In this document: one piece after another, positions 12,154-24,319 of the stretch
Numbering within the stretch: position 1 is the stretch's first letter
How the letters are laid out: the number at the start of each line of letters is the position of its first letter
Assembly (NCBI GenBank): GCA_029959085.1
Contig: JARWIR010000016.1
Coordinates: forward strand, 20,345,499 to 20,409,498
Length of the DNA: 64,000 bases
DNA from: Nemophila menziesii
Lineage: Eukaryota; Streptophyta; Magnoliopsida; Boraginales; Hydrophyllaceae
Direction of reading: 5' to 3'
Made by a program: the position numbers and the translations under genes
The notes under the pieces: generated by a model
The model's input: only the letters and a program-made list of their open reading frames with translations
The model's database searches: none
What the model was told of the DNA's origin: nothing

Positions 12154-12155
<2 letters not shown>
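10930..12155 (-). repeat. Unclassified dispersed repeat X, copy 1
   Basis: The right part (about 11480-12155) matches 17390-17862. Shared pieces are taccttaatttgggg, three internal copies of 'gatggtggagaatggtcccc' (11520, 11597, 11671), 'cggcttggtgggaaggt'-like blocks, and the end gacatttcgggtcgttgaccc followed by ttctcc and a (TA)n tract. The end contains a perfect small hairpin. The left part resembles promoter, leader and intron sequence on the minus strand and may be captured host DNA. The Pro/Ser-rich and Gly/Val-rich frames at 11487-11971 result from the internal repeats. Confidence 0.5.

Positions 12156-12223
<68 letters not shown>
12156..12223. repeat. (TA)n microsatellite
   Basis: This is an uninterrupted AT/TA run. 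It separates the end of repeat X copy 1 from the Helitron 3' terminus at 12224. Confidence 0.95.
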
Positions 12224-12224
<1 letters not shown>

Positions 12225-12251
12225 TAGGTATGAACCCGTGCCTGAAGGCAC
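12224..12251 (-). other. Helitron 3' terminus (hairpin + CTAG)
   Basis: The palindromic stem gtgcc/ggcac (12238-12251) is followed on the minus strand by gggttcatac and CTAG at 12227-12224, then T. This matches the rolling-circle terminator layout (hairpin about 10 nt before CTRR, insertion between A and T). Confidence 0.6.
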
Positions 12252-13600
12252 TCTTACAATAATGATTTAGAAAAAATAATTTACACGGAATAAACAAATA
12301 ATTCTTGAGATAAAAATAAACCGGTAAAAATTCAACTAAGTACAAAAAGTAGGATGTAGTTTTCACAAACAGATACATAAACCATAAATCAGTTAACCAA
12401 GATATACTCTTATAAAAATTATGTGATTGTATTCCCATCCAGCCAAAACCTGTGTAATGGTAACAATATCATATATTAAATTTATTATATATTAATAAAT
12501 TTAATATACGGGACCAATAACCCTATATAACTAATGACTTGTCATACTCAAGGTGGAAAGATTAAGGGGGTAAAAATGTCAATTTTGCAAGATAAGGGAT
12601 TAAAATGTCAAGTAAGTGTAATACTTGTCTATATTCAAGATCAAATCTCAGATGTTGTTCATCGCAGGACTCAATCAATTTAAGTGTTGTAGGTTTTCAA
12701 CATCTTGGCCTTATAAATCTGTAAAATTACCACAAAAAAATATAATGATTTTTATTCGCAATACAGAGCATGAAATCAATGAAGCTAAAACAAACATAAA
12801 TATATAGCATAATAGCATATAACTAATAACAGGGCATGTAGTGCATTTTTTGCTTAATATGGGGACTTATAGTGTAATTTAATCAAAAAAATTGTTAGCC
12901 TTTTTTGCATAATACAGGGACCTATACTGCAATGGTTGCATAGAATAGGGACTTACAGTGCAATTAACATGCTTGTTGGTTTAAAACCTTGTTTCTCTAG
13001 GAAGTTTGTTCCTCAGTTCTTAGAGCGCGACAATCATGATTCCTTGTATTTATCTTGTCAAATTCGAGGGCACGACAGTATCAATTTTCTTTGTATTTCT
13101 TTTGAAAACCAAAGAAAACATATATATAGGGGTATTTTCACCCATATTTGCACGTTGATGCTCACAATGCATCTGTGATTAATAACTTTGAAAACTCAAT
13201 GCTAATATAAACTTAAACGCCCAGCATTGCTCTAAAAAGTTTGCTAGGAATATGTAAACATTCCATAAGAGTTTACACTTGTTAGTTATGAAAGTAGGCC
13301 ACTAAAGCTTCATCGGTTATGCACAATTTCATACAATTGTTACCAATTGGTGGTGGAAGGTCGAAGATAGGATAATTATGTTTTCATTGGTTCTTAACAA
13401 AAGTGTCCAAAATATTTTAGGTTAACAATATAAGTAATGTTGGATATGATTAAACCAATTAAAATCCACATCATGTTGATATTACTGATGAATTTTTGAG
13501 TGATACCTAATATTTCTCAACATTTTATTACATCATAAAACTAATTTTCTTCAAATACGAAACATAAACATTAATTTAAAAACAAACACCAAATTAACAA
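12252..13600. other. Helitron interior without recognised genes; dispersed motif
   Basis: No supported gene was seen. Positions 12832-12975 hold four copies of the 'gggacttatagtgcaatt / cagggacctatactgcaa' motif. The weak frames at 12625-12807 and 12936-13178 are not convincing. Confidence 0.5.
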
Positions 13601-13614
13601 CAAACTACTGCTTC

Positions 13615-14906
<1,292 letters not shown>

Positions 14907-15242
14907 TCTATATTCATGCCTAAAGTGTTCTATCACCTCACTGGAAATAATTATGAAAAATAAGGGACCAAGGAAGAAATTTAAGCATAGTAAAGTTGTG
15001 CTTCCAATGCAAGAACAGGGCCTTAATTAAATTATGATGTTAAAGTATTAAGTACTTTTGCAAAAAAGAATATACAAAAACCAGAAAAGTGCAAGTCTTT
15101 CTGCAAGATATTTTATTCTTCCAAAATTTTATTGGTAAAACTCTTTGCATCTATAACGGAGATAACAATTAGTATACAAAATTACAGAATAAAAGCTAAT
15201 ATATTATGTACTGTACCTTTACTCCTGAAGATTTCTTTTTAT

Positions 15243-15312
15243 AGCGATTTTTGCACAATACAGGGACATACATTGAGATTTTTGCACAATACAGGGACCT
15301 ATATTGCAAAAA
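15243..15312. repeat. Two tandem units of 'tttttgcacaatacagggac'
   Basis: Two direct copies about 37 bases apart, one of six places in the window where this dispersed motif occurs. Confidence 0.6.
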
Positions 15313-15466
15313 TCAGATAAAAATGAAAATTGTATATGTATAGTAAAAAAAAAACTTACACAGCATCCCTCCCATGTAAGCTATTCTCAACGCATCACTT
15401 TTTATATGGTAAAAGGCTTCAAATGGTCATAAAACGGCCATTGTAGGATTTGTATAAAAAGTCATA

Positions 15467-15640
15467 AAAAATGAATCTGTAAATTGTAAAAGTGATGAGA
15501 TAAGTTAAAAATAATTCATCTAGAGTTTCAATTGTTAAATTAATGGTTTACCTTAATTTGGGTTGTTTACCTTGGAGAGCGGCTTGAAAAAAATGAATCT
15601 GCAAATGGTAAAAGTGATGAGATAAGTTAAAAATAATTCA
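15467..15640. repeat. Direct repeat of about 53 bases
   Basis: aaaaatgaatctgtaaattg...agttaaaaataattca at 15467-15519 recurs at 15585-15640. The spacer carries 'taccttaatttgggttg', which is also found in repeat X at 11.5 and 17.4 kb. Confidence 0.7.
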
Positions 15641-15982
15641 ACTAACTTCTATAAAAGATTATATGAATAGAAAAAAAGAAAATACTTTACTTTGGTTCTC
15701 AGCACACTATTCATTCATGTATAATTATATATAAACGCATATGAGCGTTGAGCACGAAGTATTCATATATATCAGGATTCCACGAAAACTAAGTATCTCC
15801 CCTTTCGAGTACAAACAATTCAATTATTAATAATGACTGAATAAAGTACCATTTCAGTTCTTTAATTGTCCATTCTCATTACCAAAAATTATGACTGAAT
15901 ACATAATAAAAGCATAACTCACATACAGACGTATAGCACAATTATTCAGGATATATTCAGAAGCAAAGAACAAATGTGATAC

Positions 15983-16081
15983 CTCGTCTTTAGATCCAAT
16001 TCCATAGAAAGCCGAAACAGTTGCGTCAAGCAAACCAACATCCATTGGCTGACTTAAATCTCTAAGCTTCTTGGCCGCCAT
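15983..16081 (-). pseudogene. Captured first coding exon of exportin-1 (XPO1/CRM1)
   Basis: Reading from the ATG at 16081 on the minus strand, 33 codons encode MAAKKLRDLSQPMDVGLLDA... through FYGIGSKDE, then a GT donor at 15982. This matches the start of plant exportin-1, the karyopherin that carries NES cargo out of the nucleus, and the exon ends at the expected place after GSK-E/D-E. No further XPO1 exons follow; about 1 kb downstream is an SDR fragment instead. Only exon 1 and perhaps some upstream sequence were copied here, so no exportin can be made. The intact exon-intron border points to DNA-level capture rather than retroposition. Frame and reading are clear; the capture mechanism is inferred. 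Confidence 0.75.
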
Positions 16082-16696
16082 TGAGATATAATAGTACGGT
16101 TCGAACAAAAACCTAACTCACAGCTCCCCAATGCACATATATATAGAGAGAGCTGACTAACCTGACAACACGTGAGAATTCATCAATTAATTTCAAATTA
16201 ATACATTGAATTATAGTGCAATAAAATAAACCCAAAATATATTCAGTGAATTCAGTGACTTATAGTGAAATTAACTCATATAAATACATTCAATGAATAA
16301 TACTGCAATCAACTCAAAAATCGCATATGAACCAGTCAAAGATAAGATCTCAAAGCGCCCCTGCATTATCATACATTAGCATCTTGATTGTCATGTAATA
16401 AAACGTGAACACGTGACTAAGATAAACATATCAGGAATTAAAACATGGTCGATAGTACCTCATAAGTCAAGAAATGCATGTAGGATATGCAGATCTACAT
16501 CACAAATCAACGATTCAGCTAATGATTTATTTTTTAAAAACTACCCTTGATAGATTTTATAAGTATAATTAACTTCTCTGGCAAAGAAATCAAAATATTT
16601 ACCTTTTTCAACTGATTGCTTTGAGAAACATTTGAGCTGATTTATACTGAAATGAATCTTACTCTCACTTTTGCGTAGTAACACTAAAGTTTGTTT

Positions 16697-16832
16697 CTGA
16701 AGAAGAGAGGATAGAAGCTAAATCAGCAGCTCTAGGGTTTGGTAACCCAATATGTAGTGCTACAGTAACACTTTCTTCATCTTCATTAGAAAAATGGGTT
16801 GATGTAAATTTAGCTTCGTTGTTGTTCAATCC
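16697..16832 (-). pseudogene. Captured N-terminal fragment of a WIP-type C2H2 zinc-finger gene
   Basis: The minus strand encodes an acidic stretch followed by EESVTVALHIGLPNPRAADL. This is characteristic of the conserved N-terminal block of WIP-domain zinc-finger transcription factors (TT1/WIP2/NTT group, nuclear regulators of seed-coat and fruit development). The zinc fingers and the WIP motif itself are absent, since the match ends soon after a serine run near 16697. An intron-like T-rich tract ending in GCAG lies just upstream on the minus strand. It has the same orientation as the XPO1 and SDR fragments. Identification rests on one conserved block recalled from the family, so a search is needed to confirm it. 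Confidence 0.55.
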
Positions 16833-17229
16833 AAGTTACTGCAAAAAAAAAAAGTTTACACATTTAACCAAAATCAAATAAATATAGGAAACGTAATAAA
16901 AGTTGCATTAATTTTTTCATTGCACACATTTCTCCACTCTCACTAATCAAGCATACACACACGTATACCCACACGTTAAAACTGGAGAAAAAAACAGCAT
17001 TGCAGATTCGCTGGAAAAACTCACCACTTGCAGCATAGTGCCCAGCTTCAGTAAATAAAATCAATCGCGCTCAAAAGCAGAAAAAACAAAAAAATGAAAT
17101 CATACCTTTGATATACTGCATTTATTTAGTTTGCATAAACAGCGTGTGTTTGATTGTTCTCTCCAGAAGTGAATCAATGCTACACTGTGTTTAAGATTGT
17201 GGAATTGATGAAGAGGGAGAGAGTAGAGG

Positions 17230-17859
17230 AAAAGCTGTACGGATTAAATCATACCTTTGATTGATTGAAAGTAAAGGCTCGTTTAGGGAATTATAATGGT
17301 TCTTCGCTAATCCGGGTTAAAGAGAGAGTGCAGGTGGGAATTGAATTTGACCGATACTTGTTGTTTTTGTGTCGGCGGTGTTTCGTGTGGGGGAGAGCGG
17401 CTTGGTGGGAAGGTAAAAGATTACCTTAATTTGGGTTCTTCGATTGTTGATGGCGGTGGAGGCCGAGTGGCGACAGACTTATTTTGCAGGAGAGCGGCTT
17501 CGTAGGAAGGTGGATTCCAAGCCGGGTTGCTGATGATGGTGGAGAATGGTCCTCAAGCGGGGAGGTTTCTTCGATTGTTGTGGGAGAAAGAGAGAGGGCA
17601 GGTGCAGCGGCGAAGAAGGTTTTTGTTTGGTGAAAAAGGTTTTTTGTTTTTTGTTTTTTGTTTTATATTAAAAAAATAAAAATCTAAGGGCTGAAAAATA
17701 TAGAGGATAGATCAAGACATTTTAAATCGTAGATTGAATTTAGACAATCTGGACCATTAATTGAAATCGATCTAAAGGTCGAAAGTGATTGAAATTTGAT
17801 CTGAAGGCTGAAAAATGTGGAGAAAAATGAGAGACATTTCGGGCCGTTGGCCCTTCTCC

Positions 17860-17862
<3 letters not shown>
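17230..17862 (-). repeat. Unclassified dispersed repeat X, copy 2
   Basis: It shares with 11480-12155 the taccttaatttggg block, 'gatgatggtggagaatggtcc', 'gagagcggcttggtgggaaggt', 'ttcgattgttgatggcg', and the terminal gacatttcgggccgttggccc hairpin followed by ttctcc and a (TA)n tract. In copy 2 the hairpin stem is GGGCC/GGCCC; copy 1 has GGGTC/GACCC, so both arms changed together. Confidence 0.6.

Positions 17863-17928
<66 letters not shown>
17863..17928. repeat. (TA)n microsatellite
   Basis: TA run at the end of repeat X copy 2 and the proposed right edge of the Helitron. Confidence 0.95.
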
Positions 17929-17931
<3 letters not shown>

Positions 17932-18337
17932 TATAAATATTTTTTAAACTAACCTCGATCAGATATATCACATCTTCATCATCTCGAGGCATATTAGAAA
18001 CTTGGATTATGGGAGAGACTTCAATGCAATAATCATTTTTTTTAATTCTTTATTAAATTACGAAATTATCCTTTTAAAGGACTAAACTGTAATTTTAAAC
18101 ACATAAAATGATAAAGTAGATACCATGTTTGCAAAAAAATGTATGATATGATAAAGTTGATATCATGTTACTATAAAGTGACAGTGACTTGTCCTTTCCA
18201 CTATGCCTTATTCTAATAAAATTTTAATTTTTTATTCAAAAGTAGGTATTTTCGTATATTACAAATTAGACCCCGTATTTATTCAATTTATAGTTTTGAC
18301 TTGTCTTTTATTTTTATTTTTTAATGCTATGTACTAG

Positions 18338-18670
18338 CATATATATTATTAATTTAATTATACTTATAAAAAATAAATATATGATAAATAACGAAAAATC
18401 ACTTAATTAATGTGTATATTATTTTTTAAAATAATTTAAATTACCACTATATATATTATTAATTTAATAATGCTTATAAAATGATAAATATATGATAAAT
18501 GACGAAAAATCACTAATTAATGTATATATTAATTGTAAAAATGATTTAAATTATCAACATATATATTATTAATTTAATGATACTTATAAAAAATAAATAT
18601 ATGATTAATAACAAAAAATCACTTAGTTAATGTGTATATTATTTTTAAAAATGATTTAAATTATTAGGAA
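18338..18670. repeat. AT-rich tandem repeat, three units of about 110 bp
   Basis: Units start at about 18339, 18449 and 18559. Each begins with atatatattattaatttaat and contains 'cgaaaaatcact' (or caaaaaatcact) and 'atgatttaaatta'. No coding capacity. Confidence 0.8.
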
Positions 18671-18709
18671 AATATATTAAATAATCTAAAAGTTTATATT
18701 TCACGGTTT

Positions 18710-20380
18710 AGAGTTAAGATTGTGTTAGGCTTAAGGTTTTAAGTTTCGCTTTAAGGTTAAGGGTTAAGGTATATGGTTAAGGGTTAGGTATATCGTTAAG
18801 GGGTATGGTATGTGGTTAAGGTTAAGGGTTAGGGTATATGGTTAAAATCAAGGGTCAGGTATATGGTTATGGGTTAAGAAACATGGTTAAGGGTAATGGT
18901 ATATGGTTAAGGCTAAGGGTTAGGGTATATGGTTAAAGGTTAGGGTATATGGTCAACTGTAGTGGTTTAGGTATATGGTCAACTCTTGTGGTTTAGGTAT
19001 ATGGTCAACTCTTGTGGTTTAGGTATACGGTCAACTCTAGTGGTTTAGGTATATGGTCAACTCTAGTGGTTTAGGTATATAGTCAACTCTAGTGGTTAAG
19101 GTATATAGTCAACTCTAATGGTTTAGGTATATAGTCAACTCTAGTGGTTTAGGTATATAATCAACTCTAGTGGTTTAGGTATATAGTAAATTGTAGTAGT
19201 TTAGGTATATAGTCAACTCTAGTAGTTTAGGTATATCGTCAACTTTATTGGTTTAGGTATATATTCAACTGTAGTGGTTTAGGTATATAATCAACTCTAG
19301 TTGATTTAGTGTATATAGTCAACTCTAGTTGGTTAGTAAATGGTGAACTCTAGTGGTTTTGTGTATAAAGTCAACTCTAATTGGTTTTAGTCAACTCTAA
19401 TTGGTTTTGGTCAACCCTAGTTGTTTTTACAGATCTGGTTGTTTAGTGAAGACTAGTAGGGTACTAAACTCATGTTTGGTTAGTAAATGGTGAACTCTAG
19501 TGGTTTTGTGTATAAAGTCAACTCTAATTGGTTTTAGTCAACCCTAGTTGTTTTTACAGATCTGGTTGTTTAGTGAAGACTAGTAGGTTACTAAACTCAT
19601 GTTTGGTTAGTAAATGGTGAACTCTAGTGGTTTTGTGTGTAAAGTCAACTCTAGTAGTTAAGATATATAGTCAACTCTAGTGGTTAAGGTATATGGTCAA
19701 CTGTAGTGGTTTAGGTATATGGTTAACTCTAATGGTTAAGGTATATGGTTAACTCTAGTTGGTTAGTGTATATGGTCAACTCTAGTGGTTTAGGTATATA
19801 GTTACCTCTAGTTGTTTAGTGTATATGGTCAACTATAGTGGTTTAGGTATATAGTCAACTCTTGTTGTTTAGGTACATAGTCAAGTCTACTGGTTTAGGT
19901 ATATAGTAAACTCTAGTAGTTAAGTTATATGGTCAACTCTAGTTATTTAGGTATATATTCAACTCTAGTGGTTTAGGTATAAAGTCAACTCTAGTTGTTT
20001 AGGTATATAGTCATCTCTGGTTTTTTTAGTTTTTTTTGTATCATCAAATCGTTGGTATCCTTTTTCAGAACTAGGGTAGTGTTATCCCATCATCTCATCA
20101 ACTTTTTGTAGTATTAGACAAAGTAATGACATTGTTCAAATAATTTTTGTCCTGAACTTTTGCATCATCCAGTGATGCTTGGTACCTATTTGCAGCTTTG
20201 ATTTTGGTAAAGCATTAACACCTTTATATAGTCAACTCTAGTTGTTTAGGTATATAGTCAACTAACTCTAGTGGATTAGTGTATATGGTCAACTCTAGGT
20301 GGGTTAGTGTATATACTCAACTCTAGTTGGGTTTAGTGTATATAGTCAACTCTAGGTGGGTTTAGTGTAAATGGTCAACT
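18710..20380 (+). repeat. Telomere-like and 26-bp minisatellite array 1
   Basis: Positions 18710-18960 are irregular telomere-like units (ggttaagggttaggg, gtatatggttaaggg). These pass into a 26-bp unit close to tttaggtatatagtcaactc + tagtgg, repeated to about 20030. Longer units of about 135 bp with acagatctggttgtttagtg are interspersed at 19320-19640. A non-repetitive stretch at 20030-20215 interrupts the array. The G-rich strand is the plus strand. Confidence 0.85.
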
Positions 20381-20389
20381 CATGTTTGG

Positions 20390-21220
20390 GTAATAAATGG
20401 TTAACTCTAGTGGTTTTGACCATAAAGTCATGTTTGGTCGACAATTGGTTAGATCTGGTGTTTTTAGACATAAAGTCAACTCTATTCCACTTTGGTCAAA
20501 TCTAGTGGTTTTTTACAGAATTAGATGTTTAATGTACCATATAAGGTTACTTAACTCATGTTTGGTCAACAAATGGTTAGATCTGGTGTTTTTAGACATA
20601 AAGTCAACTCTAGTCCACTTTGGTCAAATCTAGTGGTTTTTTACATATCTAGATGTTTAATGTACCATATAAGGTTACTTAACTCGTGTTTGGTCGACAA
20701 TTGGCTAGATCTGGTGTTTTTAGACATAAAGTCAACTCTAGTCCACTTTGGTCAAATCTAGTGGTTTTTTACATATATGGATGTTTAATGTACCATATAA
20801 GGTTACTTAACTCATGTTTGGTCGACAATTGGTTAGATCTGGTGTATTTAGACATAAAGTCAACTCTAGTCCACTTTGGTCAAATCTAGTGGTTTTTAAC
20901 ATATCTAGATGTTTAATGTACCATATAAGGTTACTTAACTCATGTTTGGTCGACAAATGGTTAGATCTGGTGTTTTTAGACATAAAGTCAACTCTATTCC
21001 AATTTGGTCAAATCTAGTGGTTTTTTACAGATCTAGATGTTTAATGTACCATATAAGGTTACTTAACTCATGTTTGGTCGACAATTGGTTAGATCTGGTG
21101 TTTTTAGACATAGTGTTTTCCGACATAAAGTCAACTCTAGTCTCATTCGGTCAAACACAGTGATTATTTAACAAATCAAGATGGTCAAAGTGTTATATAG
21201 GGTTACGTAACTCATGTTTG
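20390..21220 (+). repeat. 128-bp satellite, about six to seven units
   Basis: Equivalent points in the unit (actcatgtttggtcgacaa) fall at about 20558, 20686, 20814 and 20942, exactly 128 bases apart. Each unit keeps the 'aaagtcaactctagt' core of the 26-bp unit, so it looks derived from array 1. Similar 67-residue frames recur in each unit only because the repeat is homogeneous; 128 is not divisible by 3, and I do not regard them as genes. Confidence 0.9.
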
Positions 21221-21351
21221 ATTCGGAATAAATTACACGCATAAACATAATAATATGCAAATAAGTAGTCTAATGAGAAACAATAACTATAACACTGTCA
21301 TAGGTAAACAACAGAAGTAACTTCATCTTCAATCTAATCAAACCACTGGCA

Positions 21352-22495
21352 TCATTCGTATCGCTGTCTTTTTTTGGTACACCCTCCGGCGTTGTGCCCT
21401 ATTGACCTGTATTCACAAACAATCAAATCAGAAAAGCATAATAAACCATGTTTTATTTCACGTCACAACAATATATATGAGTGTTATACTTACCCGCATT
21501 TTCCACAATGATTAGGACTCCGTTCAGTGTTGTTCCTGCCAAGGTTGGGATCAGGATTATTCACGTTCGGTGGAGTATGGTGGGTCCTGTTTACGTAAGG
21601 GGGACGCCCTGGGGTGGATGCACCAGCGCCATCATCCCTGCACTGCTCCGTCGATAGGAAATCTTTTACGCGACTTATAGTGTTCGTCAACGTACTAACC
21701 ACTGCTTTGAAACCTCGCTCGCGGAAATCTATACGAATTCGTCTTGTATGTCGCATCAAATATCAAGACCTTACCGAAAGCTGCCCATTCTTTCCTTGAT
21801 CGGTCATCGGCCCAGAACATCCTATCCAACTTGTTCTCCATGTCGACTGTATGGGCAAAGAAGAAAGCACGATCCGCTACCTGTTTCTGGATGAGGTATG
21901 ATATTGCTGCGTTGGCGTCTCCCATGCTAATTTCTGCACAACGGACCCCGCCAAGGACGTTGTATAGGTCTTTCTTAAGAAAACCAACGTTATTGTACCC
22001 CCTCTCGTGGAACTTGAACACGTCCATGATATGGGCAGTGCTTATTCCCGAAGCACGCATGGTCAACGCTTGGGCGAGGTGGGGAGCATCTACTTTCCGG
22101 TGGGAGCGGAGGCACGGAGCACAAAACTTGGGAAGAAGTGCGTGATTATGCTCCAGTACGACTTTTGACACCTTTTACATCTTTAAATCATTGCTCCATA
22201 ATATTCTGAGTGACGCCGGACACTCGCATCTCGTCAACGCCCGGTGCTCGTATTGTCTGTGTGTCATCTGGGTATATTTTAGACTACGTGTACCTTGGTT
22301 TGAACACGTAAACAATCTATACCATATTTGTCCATCTTTTACACCGGTGGTATTTTTCCTTATGCTAAAACCCCTAACCTTAGCGTATATATTGTAGAAT
22401 TCGTAAGCTTCGTCGTCTGTTGTAAATCTCAAGTGCATGAAATCATCCACACCAAAATACTGCAGTGACTCGGTTGCATCTTCGTACCTATTCAT
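21352..22495 (-). pseudogene. FAR1/MULE-type transposase gene, internally deleted
   Basis: The minus strand from 22495 encodes a FAR1 DNA-binding domain (DDEAYEFYNIYAKVRGFSIRK, later LEHNHALLPKFCAPCLRSHRKV) with one in-frame TAA near 22175. The start of the MULE transposase core follows (MFWADDRSRKEWAAFGKVLIFDATYKTN, holding the first catalytic D). The core stops near 21750 and a C-terminal tail follows in a shifted frame. The tail ends in a zinc knuckle whose coding sequence is split by an 87-bp GT-AG intron (21407-21493): CGKCG before it and the H and last C after it give C-x2-C-x4-H-x4-C. The stop is at 21352. The missing core makes it non-functional. It is either a decayed MULE or a deleted FRS-like gene; it abuts the 128-bp satellite. 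Confidence 0.8.
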
Positions 22496-22499
22496 CCTA

Positions 22500-23400
22500 C
22501 GTTTATCGAAATTGGGCCTTTTTAATGCCGCTTATATTTAACAATTTAAAACATTAATTATTCGTAAGATAGAGTATATATTTGAAACGTTTCCTAAAAT
22601 AACTTTTCCGAGAATAATATTATAAACTCTATTTATATCATATATATAATATATATATTTCGATTATAATATTAAAAATACTAATTTTTTTTTGTTTGTT
22701 TTCGAAATCTTATATAATATTACATATATGCAAAATATATTAAGATAATAATATCTATAAATAATATAAATACGATATAAAAATAACTTCTTTTTTTGTC
22801 AAAACCAATTTTTTTTTTTTTAACGAATCTAATAAATATAATGATAAATCTAAAGTATCTAATAAATCTAAATATATCATATATCTAAAATATCTATATA
22901 TAAATATAGACCTAATATATACCTTAAATATCTATATATAAATATATACCTAATAATATCTATATATATGCGATATAAAATAACTTTTTTTTTGTCAAAA
23001 GTTTTTTTTTTTTTTAATATACTAACGTTTCTAATATAAATGAAAAATTTAAAAAATCATCTAATAAATCATAAACATCTAATATTTCATATCTATCTAA
23101 TATTAATTAGATAAAATTCGAATTTAATAGTTATATTAATATTTATTTACTAAATTATTTTCTAAATATTATTCACTTATACTTTATGTGCATATTTATT
23201 CTATATTAAGCAAAATAAAATAACTATCTATTTATATTTTTTATTATAACAATTACATAAATTTATAAATAAGAAAAAATATTTTTATTTATTTAAATCG
23301 GAATTTATATTAATTAATAATATATAAATAAAATACATAAAATAATAAATAAAGAAACTATAATAAACACATTAAATAAAAAAGAAAATACAATATTTCT
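22500..23400. other. Very AT-rich stretch with short repeats
   Basis: No gene was seen. Blocks like 'gcgatataaaataactttttttttgtcaaaa' recur at about 22770 and 22970, and 'tctatatataaatata' occurs several times. Confidence 0.6.
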
Positions 23401-23976
23401 GGGCCACTAGTAAACAGCCACTTGTCACAATCCGGTTGGCACAATAAAACTTTATAAGAAGATGGTATAAAGGACATTAAAGTAATTCAACTAAAAGGAC
23501 TATTGTGCAAATACACAAATACGCCATTAGTCCACTTCTCATTGGTTGTTAGTTTTTTTATACGCCATTTGTCCACTTCTGATTAGTTAGCCCATCACCA
23601 TCACTTCCCTCCTCCCCTCTCTTTTCAATTAATGCCGCCGCATTGTTGCATTGAAGATTTTTCCTTGGATTATACCTCCACTAACTTGAGTTTCAGAGTA
23701 AAAATAGGATAACCCCACCATGTTGGTTCACTGGGTTTTCTCGTTTTTGGTTAAATCCAATTGATTCTTGGAAATGCGTTATTAGTTGTCAAGGCATATG
23801 CCACATTCGTTCATTGATTACTTGGACATTTGAAGCAGGTATTTCTTTTTGTTTTATCAAATACCGCCCAAACATCTTGAGTTGAAGCCTGGTCAACAGA
23901 GAGTCCAGTGAAATTTCGTAATGTGTGAAGAATATAGTTCACCTACCTCTCACATTCCTTTAGCTATAATGAGTTG
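23401..23976. other. Left flank of the copia insertion, no assigned gene
   Basis: Two copies of 'tacgccatt(a/t)gtccacttct' lie near 23520 and 23562. Otherwise low-complexity host sequence with no supportable ORF. Confidence 0.5.
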
Positions 23977-23981
23977 GTAGG

Positions 23982-24319
23982 TGTGAAGATACGAGTAGCT
24001 CGAGAAGCCATTGAAGAGCCTTCAATGGAGCTAGAAGAAGAAGCAGTAGAAGTAGAAGAAGAAGATAGTAGAAGAGTGAGAGAGAAAAGCGAGAATATTA
24101 TTGAAGATAAGAGAGTGATCTTATTGTACACATATACACACTATATATACAAATACCATGAGCTAATCTTATCTAACAATTCAAGCTAACAGCTTTGTAA
24201 CAGATTTCCAGCTGTAGATTCTCTTCTAACTGCTTTATTGCACTTTAGTCCCTGCAGTTATTCTTTTGTATAATTTGCTCCAGCTCCTTTTTGTCTAGTT
24301 CGTTAGTTGCATTCCAACA
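23982..24319 (-). repeat. Copia 3' LTR
   Basis: 338 bp, TG...CA ended on either strand. It contains the last 25 or so codons and the stop of the gag-pol frame (24245-24319). Confidence 0.97.

Noticed and set aside
18710..20380. True chromosome end (telomere)
   Set aside because: Units are irregular and diverged, and unique DNA and transposons lie on both sides, so this is interstitial.
20397..21163. Series of similar 67-78 residue ORFs repeated every 128 bp
   Set aside because: The satellite unit is open in one frame by chance; 128 is not a multiple of 3, units overlap in frame, and there is no signal, domain or promoter.
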